A DNA stretch of 25,663 nt from Chara braunii (Eukaryota; Streptophyta; Charophyceae; Charales; Characeae): contig BFEA01000391.1 in NCBI GenBank assembly GCA_003427395.1, positions 263,573 to 289,235 on the forward strand, given 5' to 3'. A model generated the notes under the pieces. It had not been told where the DNA came from. It saw only the letters and a program-made list of their open reading frames with translations, and did not search any database. Positions 1 through 8,426 of this stretch are shown here, piece by piece (positions within the stretch are counted from its first letter, which is position 1; every line of letters begins with the position of its first letter). Both the position numbers and the translations under genes were made by a program.

Positions 1-98
1 CGGTGCAGTGGGTTTACCACTTGCCCACTTGCCTCTGGTCTGCTGTGGGCAATCTTCAAAAGGCCACTCCCGGACCTTCCGGAAGGCTGTGGACTTGG

Positions 99-191
99 CC
101 TTTCGAAACTGTAGCAGTTACGACTTTGACCTTTCAAGAATGTAGCAGCTACGACCTTGACCCTTCAGGACTCCTACAGCTACGACCTCTA
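99..191. repeat. 31-bp tandem repeat, three copies
   Basis: Three consecutive 31-bp units start at 99, 130 and 161. All share the pattern CCTTTC/CCCTTC, then about 5 variable bases, then GTAGCAG(T/C)TACGAC(T/C)TTGA. The third unit is the most diverged. It is a short minisatellite with no sign of coding function. Confidence 0.7.
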
Positions 192-684
192 CTATAAACT
201 TTGACCCCTACGCGACAGATCTACGGTTCAAGACCCGACGCAGGTCTATGACAGACTACTACTGGCTCCTAAAACACAGGTTACGGGTTCAAACACACAC
301 ACGGGTACTGTCGACAGGTAGTGAGGTATAGGGATCGAGCCCTGAGATCTACATCCGCTACTGCAAAAGGGTGAAAAGTTGAAAACCGTTTCAACAAACA
401 CGAAAACAGAAGTACAGAAATTACCCCCAATCAAACATAAAAAAAGGTTATAGGCAAAGGTAGATGGAATAAAGGAGACCAATGAAGACGATAAAACGCT
501 AGAGACGACCAGAACATCTGCTCTTGCAAGCAGAAAACTAACAAAAGTACGGACGAGGAGGGGGTGTTGGCTTACCTTTTCGAGAAGTGTGGGGGGGGGC
601 GGGGAAGGTCGTCCAAAAGGCTACAAACATCAAATATGAAATGCATACCCCTCCCCAACACCCCCCAACCCATTTATAAGGAAT

Positions 685-711
685 GGTGTGTGTGTGTGTG
701 TGTGTGTGTGT
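685..711. repeat. (TG)n microsatellite
   Basis: An uninterrupted TG dinucleotide run of about 13 units on the plus strand. No associated gene is visible. Confidence 0.95.
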
Positions 712-2109
712 TTAATGCTAGGCTAAACCCCTGCAACAGTAGTCACGGCGAATTGGGTGGAAAAACGTGACAAGATAACATGCCAAAAAAATAAACCATC
801 CACTTCATTTTTTATTATTATTATTTTTTTAACAGAGAAAATATTTCTGTAATTACAAATCATCCACTTCATATGATACGACCAAAACGAAGTTTCATCC
901 CAAACAAACAAAGGCTCAAAATCCCTAGCGGTGAGGCAAATAGACTACAACCCGGGGACACTAAGCTGGAAGGCAACAGAAGAACAGGCAAGAGGCAACA
1001 AGCCATGCAACAATGTAAATTTAGCGAAGCAAGGCAGCAAGCAACTAGCCACCCAGGTAAGCAGCAAAGGAAGACAAGGAGGCAGGGAGAAGAAAGCAAC
1101 ACATAAAAAGGTAGTGCATCAACAGACAGTGAGGCAATAGATGAAGAGGCAATGAATGACAAGCAGCAAGAGGCATCTAGGCTGGAGTGTACGACAGAGG
1201 CGAGCGGGCATAGAAAAAAAGCATTAACAGAATAAGACAGTGAGCTAAAAGAAACAAGTAGTAATCACAAAAGACATAGGCTGGAGGGCAAGGAGGTGGC
1301 AGGTGGACAGGTAGACAACACAAGGCAGCAAAAGAAATGACAGTTGGCCAGAAGACGAAGACTGGAAAAATTAAAAGCCAGTGATGAAAGATTATTTTTG
1401 GTGGAGTTGCAATGACTCATCAAGATGTTGAACCCTCCGTGATCTGCGGAATCTTTGTATTGATGGTTTGGGCCATGAACCCTTTGACCCTTGTTGAAGG
1501 CAGACTGTCCCCAAGCGGAACATAGCAGTGGGCAGCAACTTCGCGAAGCACTTAACCAGTTGTTGCTGATGCAACACGACTGCACAACGCCAAGAACAAT
1601 TGTGAGGAACAACAATGCAAGTGGACACACGATAACTGCGCAGTGAAGCATATGGCAACACCAACAAGGCAATCAAACTACACGCCACACAAGCAGAAGA
1701 AGTTGAAGACACAACATGCGGATGGGCGGCAAGTCAGAAGACCAGCAAGGCACAAGACAACACCCGCACCACAAACACACCACACTGTGAACACAACAGC
1801 TTGCAAATAACGGTATGTGAAGCAAGTGGGACGGGCAACACGGCAGTGGCAGAGCATAAATGAGGTAGTCTACGCACCCAGCACGAAGCAAAGTGGCACA
1901 TCACCTACTCACATCACGAGTGAACCCCGTAGACTCTTGGGTCCCACCAGCCATTGAGGCATGAAGTCACTCAAACAAACATTTGTCATCACCCACAGGA
2001 AACACACACATCACGAGCTAAGCCCCCCCCCTTATGCGTGCTGCAGGCACTCCAAATGAGGGTTAACAGACTATTTGGCACTGCTTAGGGGTGCTCAGCT
2101 AAACACAAA

Positions 2110-3107
2110 TGCGAGGATCTGGGTCCTCGGCAGGCCTAAGGGCCCCCTGTTGCATACGTGCCCGCCCTAAGTGAAGGCGGGCCTAACAAATCACGAGAGG
2201 CCCTCGACTGTCAATTTCGTATTTGGGGGTCCAGACAGTTGCGACGTGCCAGTTGGTTAAAGAAAATACAGGCCGAGCAACAAAGACATTCCACGGCCAT
2301 CTGGGCCTTTCCAGGAATGCAGGCCCTGGACGAGAATCGCAGCCTCATACACTCACAGTTGTGAGGCCCAACCGAAAGAGGCCCAGTACCTGCAACACAA
2401 GCGCAGCATCCTGGGGGCTACCTTAAGCTTCTGGGCCCAGGCCAGTGCAGCCAGGCTGCGAAGGCAGGAGGCTCTTTCCAGATAGGAAAGAGCTCGCCAC
2501 CGGCAGCCTCATTCAGGCACTCACATGCTAGCGGCAGCGCTCTTGGAGCCGACGCTCATGGGCTGCTGCTGGCGCTGAGAGGCGAGGTGCAAGCGCGTGC
2601 GGTCGTGCAGGGAGCAGGGCGCTGCTGAGAGCAGCGCCATAGCCCAGCCTCCATAGCTGGTTGGGCTCGGTTGTACAGTGAGGCGCAGGGGTGGTCTTCA
2701 GGCATACAGAGGGAAGACGTGGGAGTAAGAAGAGGGAGAGGGGGAAGGATGATGATAATGATGATGTGAGGGCACATACCTGGTATTGGCGATGGTCTGC
2801 TACATGTGACATCTTCAAGTACTTCGTGGGCTGCTGACGTCAACAGTTGCATTGTCAATTAGTAGGCAGACTGTAGCTGTGTGGAAGTAGGCTGGGCGCC
2901 GAGCGCCAAGTAAGGAGATAGGGTCTGGACACTCGTGTTGGTGGTGGCGAGAGCAAGCTCTCATTGACATTCGTTTTCAGTGTTGCGATTCTTCATTGGT
3001 GTTATATTGGTGCATTGCTGCTTTCTGGACACTGTGATACTATCTGGCCTTCATTGTGATTGTGCATGCTGGACATTGTCATCTCGCTATTGCTCATTTT
3101 CCTTGCA
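2110..3107 (+). repeat. 5' LTR of element A
   Basis: It begins TGCGAGG and ends CTTGCA, a TG...CA boundary. It is colinear with the minus-strand LTRs of element B, with shared blocks near the start (CCGCCCTAAG, CAGTTGCG, GCCAGTTGGTT) and later GGGCGCCGAGCGCC. The end is fixed by the PBS three bases downstream and the start by alignment to B's PPT-defined start. At 998 bp it is slightly longer than B's 922/923 bp. No second copy of this LTR exists in the window, so an age cannot be read from LTR divergence. Confidence 0.85.
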
Positions 3108-3110
3108 ATT

Positions 3111-3122
3111 CGGTATCAGAGC
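3111..3122 (+). other. Primer-binding site of element A (tRNA-Met)
   Basis: CGGTATCAGAGC lies three bases after the LTR end. It matches the usual plant LTR-element PBS TGGTATCAGAGC except for the first base. The following bases (TGGTTCGAA) loosely continue the complement of the tRNA 3' arm. It would prime minus-strand DNA synthesis in the cytoplasmic particle. Confidence 0.88.
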
Positions 3123-3978
3123 TGGTTCGAACTGCGCTTCATTGGTTCTTCGCGATAGCTGCTCGGTGCTTCGCATGAGTTGTGGGGCAGTGATAAGGCT
3201 CAGGCGTTGGACGTAAGGGGGCCCAGGGTCGAGTGGGCGCACCAGGAAGCTATGTGGTGACATTTAGGGTGTATGCTGGATGATGAGAGCTCGCTGATGT
3301 GGCATTTAAGCCGAAATGGAACTGCATTCTGCTGTTTGTTGTGTCGAGGCAAAGACCGGTTATCATAAATGCACATCAGGTTCCCTCTGAGAAATCTGTG
3401 GTTGGGGGCAGCATTATGAGGTACGTTGCTTCCTTCCTTATCTACCCTCTTCATTGCTTCTTACCGTGAGGAAGTGAGTCTTGTCTTGAGAGTCCTCTCA
3501 TTGTGAGGTGTCGCGAGCACTCAACCTTGGGAGTCGACATTCTTATCAGGCAGCAAGCTGGCGGGAGACGGGCGATGCCTTTGAAGGGCCCTGGACGAAG
3601 CACCCGGGTCACAGTCACCATGCCAACCCGCTGGGACTAGCACACACATGCTTTGTCGCAAGTCCTTGGTTCTGCGCAGTAAAGGTCATGCAGGTCATGC
3701 CAGCCCTTTGAACAGATGCTTTCCAGACCGTCTTTAAATATTTCTGGCGGGGACTTGGTGTTGACTCTGGCTGTGATCGTCGTCGTGATTGCAACGTTAA
3801 ATAATTCCTAAGGACCGTGGGGGCTATCCTAAAATTGCCTCTTGATCAGCCAGATCAAACCGGGTGTAAGGCTCGTTGCATGCAAGGATAAATAAGGTGC
3901 AGGGGCTGGCAGGTTTGGTGTAGACTTGGGCCACGGGGGTGGGCTGAATTGCACACCTTTAGACACGCTGCTCAACCA
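3123..3978 (+). other. Non-coding leader of element A
   Basis: This region lies between the PBS and the gag remnant. It has no long open frame. Several blocks are conserved with element B's leader on the minus strand: TGTGGTTGGGGGCAGC near 3400, the stem-loop region 3486-3524, GAAGGGCCCTGGACGAAGCA and CACCATGCCAACCC near 3580-3630, GTCTTTAAATA near 3731, and GGCTGTGATCGTCGTC near 3768. Conservation in untranslated sequence suggests RNA or promoter function. At about 3978 leader homology passes directly into gag C-terminal homology, marking an internal deletion. Confidence 0.75.
3486..3524 (+). promoter_or_regulatory. Conserved leader stem-loop (candidate packaging/dimerisation signal)
   Basis: A 39-base segment is closed by TTGAG (3486-3490) and CTCAA (3520-3524), with inner pairing CCTC/GAGG and a palindrome-like GAGAGTCCTCTC. 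The first 28 bases are identical in element B's leader (15767-15805 on the minus strand), where the closing pair is also kept although the bases between differ. Its role is inferred only from position and conservation. Confidence 0.4.
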
Positions 3979-4286
3979 GATGGGGGAGTCGTGGCGCCTA
4001 TCAAAGAAAAGGCTAGGGGGACCGGGAAGAAGAAGGTAGGCCGGTCTACGGGTCAGGGCGACCAAGGAACACCAGCATGGGTGAAACTTGGTTTATATTA
4101 CGAGGTATGGAGGGACCGTGTTGCGAGGGGCACATGTATGATTGTGGCAACTATGGCCACACGTCTAGGACTTGCCGAGACAAGAAGGTCACCACGAGGG
4201 TAGCCGCTCCAACGGTGGTGGGCTTATCCTCGAACCCTGGCAGTGCTTTTGCGAGCACTTCGCAGGGAAACACCTTGGGCCACTAG
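3979..4286 (+). pseudogene. gag remnant of element A (nucleocapsid end)
   Basis: Only the C-terminal part of Gag remains, a basic Lys/Arg/Gly-rich tract followed by a CCHC zinc knuckle that would bind the element's RNA in the particle. It aligns with element B's Gag C-terminus, including the WRDR motif before the knuckle. A one-base deletion lies inside the knuckle: the first cysteine codon (4135-4137) is in one frame, and the second cysteine (4143-4145), histidine and last cysteine are in another. The original frame then runs to TAG at 4284-4286, just after a slippery heptamer. The capsid part is absent through the internal deletion at about 3978. The identification is secure, and the copy is non-functional. 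Confidence 0.82.
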
Positions 4287-4297
4287 GAGTGTTAGCC
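4265..4297 (+). promoter_or_regulatory. Putative -1 ribosomal frameshift signal, gag to pol
   Basis: GGGAAAC (4265-4271) is read in the gag frame as ..G GGA AAC, the correct phase for the X XXY YYZ slippery rule. The gag stop TAG follows four codons later (4284-4286), and pol is open in the -1 frame. Six bases downstream, GGC (4278-4280) and CACT (4281-4284) can pair with AGTG (4288-4291) and GCC (4295-4297), a short bulged stem. Element B has the same -1 arrangement and a homologous but mutated heptamer at the same spacing. Function is inferred. Confidence 0.6.
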
Positions 4298-5155
4298 GGT
4301 CTTACTCGCGTTGAAGTGGTAACATTGCCTTCCGCACTTCAGGCATTGGCCAAGGCTAGTGACCAGAACATCGCCCCGCAGACACATTCAGACCCACTGA
4401 CGCTCTGTTCGAGAGATGTGTCTGAGTTCTTAGAAGAGTTACAGTCTAAGTGGTCAGGAAAGGACCCCAGAGACTCTTGGGCGATGATCAGTAGAGGTCC
4501 AAAGGGTGAACCTTTCGTGGTAGAGATTAATGTAGGTGGCCGCAAAGTGGGTGCCTTCACAGACATAGGCTCGACACGGAATTTCATCAGTCGTGCTTGT
4601 ATGGATAGACTGCATTTAGGGGACCAAGTGCAGAGGCTTAGCAGAACTGTAGCTTCTACGTTAGCCAACAAGCACCAAATGTTAGTCAAAGACTATGTCA
4701 AGGACGTAGTCTGTACCTTCTCTTATGGAGCAGGGGAAGTGAGACATAAAATATCATTCCTCGTCAGCGACGAACTACCCTTTGATATGCTGCTAGGCAT
4801 GTACTACCTCGAGGTTGCTCAACCTCAGTTCGATTGGGATAGGAAGGTGTTGATACACAAGCTGCCAAATGGTAGAACCGTTAGACTGCAAAAGTTTAAA
4901 GCTAGTAGTCTAGTGGAAAACTACGGTTGCATGTGTGCCTCCTCTTTCTATAACTACTATAAGCAAAATCGCGAGGAGGGCATGTATCCAGTTTTTGTCT
5001 CTGAGAAAGGGGAGGCCGTTAAAACACCCCCGAAGATAGAATCAGTCGTCGCAAAATATTCCAACCTTTTTGAGGAGCCCACAGGCGTGGTAGAAAGGGA
5101 GGTGGTCCCATGTAGCAAGGTGCTAGAGGACGAATTTATAGGATGTCTCCTGTAG
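4265..5155 (+). pseudogene. pol part 1 of element A: protease and start of RT
   Basis: This is an open frame in -1 relation to gag. It encodes an aspartic protease that would cleave Gag-Pol. The active-site region reads GAFTDIGSTRNF (codons near 4550-4590) where the family usually has D-T/S-G-A/S, so the second residue is Ile. The flap/C-terminal motif FDMLLGMYYL follows near 4780-4810. After a connecting segment (FDWDRK, then a YNYYKQN motif) the RT N-terminus begins (AKYSNLFEEP near 5055). Relative to B, small deletions around 5112-5135 shift the frame, giving an artificial end at 5155. The closest counterpart is B's 12463-13003 region plus the start of its RT. Confidence 0.85.
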
Positions 5156-5982
5156 AGTTTGATGAGCTCCGCCGCCAGCTCAAAGAGCTAAAAAAGAAAG
5201 GATGGATTCGGTCCGTCAATCTTATTTGTCCCTAAGAAGGGGGGGGTACCTTAAGGATGTGCATTGACTATAAGGGCCTCAATGCCATCACAGTAAAGAA
5301 CACAGAGCCCCTACCCCGCATCGACGAGCTATTGGATAGAGTGCAGGGATGTCGGTACTTTACTAAGATAGATCTAAAGTACGGATAACATCAAATTGCT
5401 ATTGGACCTGAGGACCAACACAAAACCGCTTTTCAGACCAGGTACGGTCTATACGAGTTTGTGGTGATGCCCTTTGGCCTATGCAATGCCCCTGGGACAT
5501 TTAAGCACGCGATGAACAGGATCTTTCATGAGTACTTGGACAAGTTTATCGTCGTGTACCTCGACGATATTCTCATCTTCAGTAGGACTGCAGAGGAGCA
5601 CGCTGAGCACTTGAAAATAGTGCTAGGTCTCCTAAGACAGCATCAGTACAAGATCAACTTGGAGAAATGCAAGTTCGGTCGCACCAAGATCTTGTACTTG
5701 GGTTATGAAATTTTCGCGGAAAGGTTGAGGCCGGACGATGCCAAAGTGGCCAGCATACGGGACATGCCCAGGCCTCAGACTGTTACTGAGGTCAGATCGT
5801 TTTTGGGGACGACGGGCTACTATCGTTCGTTTGTTAAGAACTATAGTACTATAGCTTCCCCATTAACAGATCTAACTCAGCTCGACACCCCTTGGGAGTG
5901 GACTGAAGAGTGTGAAGCGACCTTCAAGAAATTGACGTATGTGCTGACGCACTACGAAGTCCCAAAAACTTTTGGATCCTGA
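5137..5982 (+). pseudogene. pol part 2 of element A: reverse transcriptase
   Basis: Ty3/gypsy RT core, copying element RNA to DNA. Readable motifs include the region before the fingers (RRQLKEL), [10 protein letters not shown] near 5260, KIDLK near 5370, MPFGLCNAPGTF near 5465, and the catalytic YLDD at 5557-5568 within VVYLDDILIF. It also has a downstream YLGYEI and the connection motif FLGTTGYYR. Damage: a deletion near 5212 removes residues between GWIRS and the VPKK-type segment; there is a frame change or stop near 5233; and TAA replaces a Tyr codon in the segment before HQIAI near 5386. An extra base in an A-run near 5965 moves the frame just before the RNase H domain, giving the end at 5982. 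Confidence 0.9.
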
Positions 5983-6694
5983 ACAACCCTTTGTTGTGAC
6001 CACAGACGCCAACCAATATGGCATAGGCGCGGTTCTTGCGCAAAAGGAGGGGAAGAAGTTGAGACCGATCAAGTACATGAGTAAAAAGATGTCACCTCAT
6101 AAACTAGCTAAGTCCACTTATGAGCGTGAGCTCTATGCCCTATACAGAGCGCTAATCCATCGGAGACACCATCTCCTTGGTAGATTTTCCTATGTAAGAT
6201 CTGACCATGAGACCTTGCATTGGATCAAGACACAGCCTGTGCTCTCTGGCGCACTCAAGCGGTGGATTCAAGTGATAGACATGTATGACTATCAACTTGA
6301 TCCAATCAAGGGAGAGTATAACAAAGTGGCTGATGCGCTGTCACGTAGGGCAGATTATCTGGGCGCGCTAGTCACTGAGTTTGGCATATCTGACAAACTT
6401 ACTCGATCACTAGTGGAAGCCTATCAAGAAGATCCAGTTTTGTCACAGATCATTCGCAAACTGGAGGCTAAGGATAAAGCTACCTCCGATGAGTTTGTGC
6501 TGGTCAATGGATTACTTTTTCTTGATAAGGCAGGGAATAAAAGACTGTGTGTTCCAACTAGAGAGTCTTCCCATGGTTTATTTTTAGGTGAGTGCCATCA
6601 CGCAACTGGACATTTCGGGTATAAGAAAACTTCAACAAACCTAGTACAAATTTTGGTGGCCTTCTATGATGGAAGATGCAAAAAAGTATGTTGA
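5972..6694 (+). pseudogene. pol part 3 of element A: RNase H and start of integrase
   Basis: RNase H removes the RNA strand during reverse transcription. The expected acidic residues are in place: the Asp of TTDANQYGIGAVLAQ near 6004, Glu of YERELYALY near 6124, Asp of RSDHETLHW near 6202, and Asp of NKVADALSRR near 6330. After a linker, the integrase N-terminal zinc-binding module starts with ECHHATGHFGYKKT near 6590. A one-base change near 6648 shifts the frame, so the two zinc-binding cysteines (CQVC near 6700) lie in the next frame. The end at 6694 is therefore artificial. Confidence 0.88.
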
Positions 6695-7504
6695 AACCTG
6701 CCAAGTTTGTCAACGTGACAAACCTAGGACATAGGCTCCGGTGGGGCTCATTAAGCCTTTGCCGATTCCTGAAGGTCCTGGTCAAAGTGTATCCATGGAC
6801 TTCATGGATACCCTTGTGACTAGCAGGTCTAGGAAAAGACATATCTTTGTTATAGTAGACCGTTTTTCCAAGTATTCTAGACTTATCACTATGCCTGAGA
6901 CTACTAAAACTGAGTACATCATCAGACTATTTATGGATAATTGGGTACGGGACTCCGGTTTACCTAAATCCATCGCCAGTGACCGGGATGTACGTTTTAC
7001 AAGTGAATTGTGGCAAAGCACAGCCCAGCAGATGGGAACCAGACTGCAAATGACATCAGGGAACCACCCTGAGTCAAATGGTCAAGTGGAGCAGACGAAC
7101 CGAGTAGTACAACACATTCTTCGGCATTACATCAAGCCAAGTCAGGACGATTGGGACGAGAAGTGACCACTCGTCGCCAGCTTGTACAACAATGCAGTAC
7201 ACAACACTACTGGTAGGACTCCCAACCAACTGCATCTTGGTTGGAAACCCAGATCCGCCCTTGATTATCTACTGCCTGAAAACCAGGCAACTGCAACACT
7301 TGGCAGCATAGAGTTCGCTGTCGAATATGAACAGATGCTGCAGCAGGCCATAGAAAATATTAGAAAGTCTCATGATGCCATGATTGCATGCGAGAACAAA
7401 CATAGACGGCCTTCTAACTTTCAGGTAGGGGATAGAGTCTGGGTCAAGTCATTTGAAATGGGACAGGAAGTAGGTATCGCCAGGAAACTAATGCCACAGT
7501 ACTT
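6651..7504 (+). pseudogene. pol part 4 of element A: integrase catalytic core, truncated
   Basis: This would insert the cDNA into the host chromosome. The zinc module's CQVC comes first, then the D,D35E core: Asp in SMDFMD (6798-6800), Asp in SDRDVRF (6981-6983) and Glu in NGQVEQ (7089-7091), with exactly 35 residues between the last two. In-frame stops occur at 6732-6734 (TAG where element B has CAG) and at about 7164 (TGA after DDWDEK). The frame then runs through SLYNNAVHNTTG and VGDRVWVKS to LMPQYF, where homology with element B ends at about 7504. The GPY/F module and chromodomain are missing. Confidence 0.9.
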
Positions 7505-7552
7505 CAAAATATTTTGACGACATCCTATGTCAACTTACTTCAAAATATTTTG
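7500..7552. repeat. 17-bp direct repeat at the truncation point of element A
   Basis: TACTTCAAAATATTTTG occurs at 7500-7516 and again at 7536-7552, 19 bases apart. The first copy straddles the exact point where integrase homology to element B stops (TACTTC is shared, the rest is not). It looks like filler or template-switch DNA from the break that removed A's 3' end. Confidence 0.75.
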
Positions 7553-8005
7553 TGTTGCTCTCGTCTTTTGTTTGAGTTTTATTTACTTATTTATTTGTTT
7601 TCCTTTGCATTTCCACGTTTTCAGATTTTGCAACTTTGACGATCGGTTCTTCATGGCAATACGATAAGCTTTAGGCAATCTATGATAAGAACGTAGTAGC
7701 ATACGACTCTTGGAGGGCACAGTTACTTATCGGTGGCTCGGTGCTTCACGACATACCGATACTTTGGTTTGGCTGTAGCGAGTATAGTATTTTAGGTGGC
7801 TTCAAGTCATTACAAGAAGTGAACGTCCGCCTTCCGATGAACTCTGGACATCTTTGAGAGTTTTGAGGTTTTTGAAAGTGTTTGGAATGTATTTTTTTGC
7901 CCTATTGGAGCAGATGCATGGATTACGAGTTGGGGTATACAGGCGTGTGAAGGCTCTAGGCCCGACGGTGGCCAGAAGCGTAGCAAATAGATTTGCAGTT
8001 GAATT

Positions 8006-8395
8006 TTAAGTAGGAGGTAGGAATATGGATGAAAGAGAGGGACTAGGGACATACCAAAGTCCTCGAGATAGTTGGAAGTCCGAGTATTGATCGGCCCGAC
8101 TGAGGATTACCGATTTCGGATCTTGGAGGTAGACCATACGACATACGGGTGCGTCTTCTTGTTTGGCACGGGGAACTGGTCGGCGTAGCAGATATATGGC
8201 ACCTCGAAGCATACTTATTATACGCGGGGGCATGACTTTAGCCCTCTCCTTGCGCACACAAACTCTGTTGAGTTCACCCTCCTGATCAGTCCCGAAGGTG
8301 GACGAGTGAAACTGGTCAAGGGGATCCACCAGTGCAAGATATGGTGGCAATGATGACAGGGATGTGTATCTTTTGAAACCTGCGTGCGATACCAT
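8006..8395 (-). CDS. Unrecognised open frame, possible exon remnant
   Basis: A 129-codon minus-strand frame lies in non-repeat DNA next to element B. The protein is mixed in composition, not low-complexity, with a charged middle segment (DQEGELNRVCVRKERAKV). I do not recognise a family. A CAG followed by GTTTC (acceptor-like, exon side beginning at 8379) and a GTATGT donor-like site (8049-8054) could bound an exon of about 325 bp, but the upstream intron this would imply before element B inserted is only about 50 bases, short for a plant. It may equally be a chance frame. No start-site signal is visible. Confidence 0.2.
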   Translation of the reverse strand: MVSHAGFKRYTSLSSLPPYLALVDPLDQFHSSTFGTDQEGELNRVCVRKERAKVMPPRIISMLRGAIYLLRRPVPRAKQEDAPVCRMVYLQDPKSVILSRADQYSDFQLSRGLWYVPSPSLSSIFLPPT

Positions 8396-8422
8396 TTTGC
8401 TGTTGTTTCACGAGTGTACTCA

Positions 8423-8426
8423 CCTA
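8423..8426. repeat. Left target-site duplication of element B
   Basis: CCTA lies immediately outside the left LTR and is repeated as CCTA at 24451-24454 outside the right LTR. A four-base match alone could be chance (1 in 256), but it falls exactly at both TG...CA boundaries. Confidence 0.65.

Larger units (their letters stand above)
1..2109. other. Left flank, no gene recognised
   Basis: I see no convincing gene in this 2.1-kb stretch. It holds a 31-bp tandem repeat (99-191), a TG microsatellite (685-711), and from about 900 to 1900 a strongly skewed stretch rich in A, G and C on the plus strand with recurring AGGCAA and AGCAAG words. The skew creates Leu/Cys/Ser-rich open frames on the minus strand (for example 1265-1672) that look like composition effects rather than proteins. 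Around 2030 there is a run of nine C residues. The last bases before 2110 should include one arm of element A's target duplication, but the other arm is lost. Confidence 0.6.
2110..7504 (+). mobile_element. Element A: truncated Ty3/gypsy chromovirus
   Basis: This is a decayed LTR retrotransposon on the plus strand. In order it has a 5' LTR (2110-3107), a tRNA-Met type PBS (3111-3122), a non-coding leader, the C-terminal end of gag, protease, reverse transcriptase, RNase H and most of integrase. The order RT-RNase H-integrase is that of Ty3/gypsy (Metaviridae). Homology with the related element B (minus strand, 8427-24450) stops at about 7504, just before integrase's GPY/F module, so chromodomain, PPT and 3' LTR are missing. 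About 1.6 kb of gag and leader is also deleted near 3978 relative to B. Coding frames are broken by several indels and stops, so the copy cannot be autonomous. Confidence 0.93.
7505..8426. other. Unassigned DNA between elements A and B
   Basis: About 0.9 kb shows no homology to either element's LTR or coding parts by eye. The first 120 bases are T-rich. The only open frame of note is on the minus strand at 8006-8395. The last four bases (CCTA, 8423-8426) are the left target duplication of element B. This could be original host sequence into which B inserted. Confidence 0.5.

Noticed and set aside
1-50. Similarity of AGTGGGTTTACCACTTGC to 9432-9450 in the chromodomain region of element B
   Set aside because: Only about 18 bases match with a gap and nothing extends on either side; probably chance.
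1265-1891. Cys/Leu-rich minus-strand frames
   Set aside because: Overlapping frames in strongly skewed sequence; no motif and no conserved family recognised.
7505-8426. An env-like third gene after integrase
   Set aside because: No signal peptide, membrane segment or long frame in the sense strand; homology to the element had already ended at about 7504.
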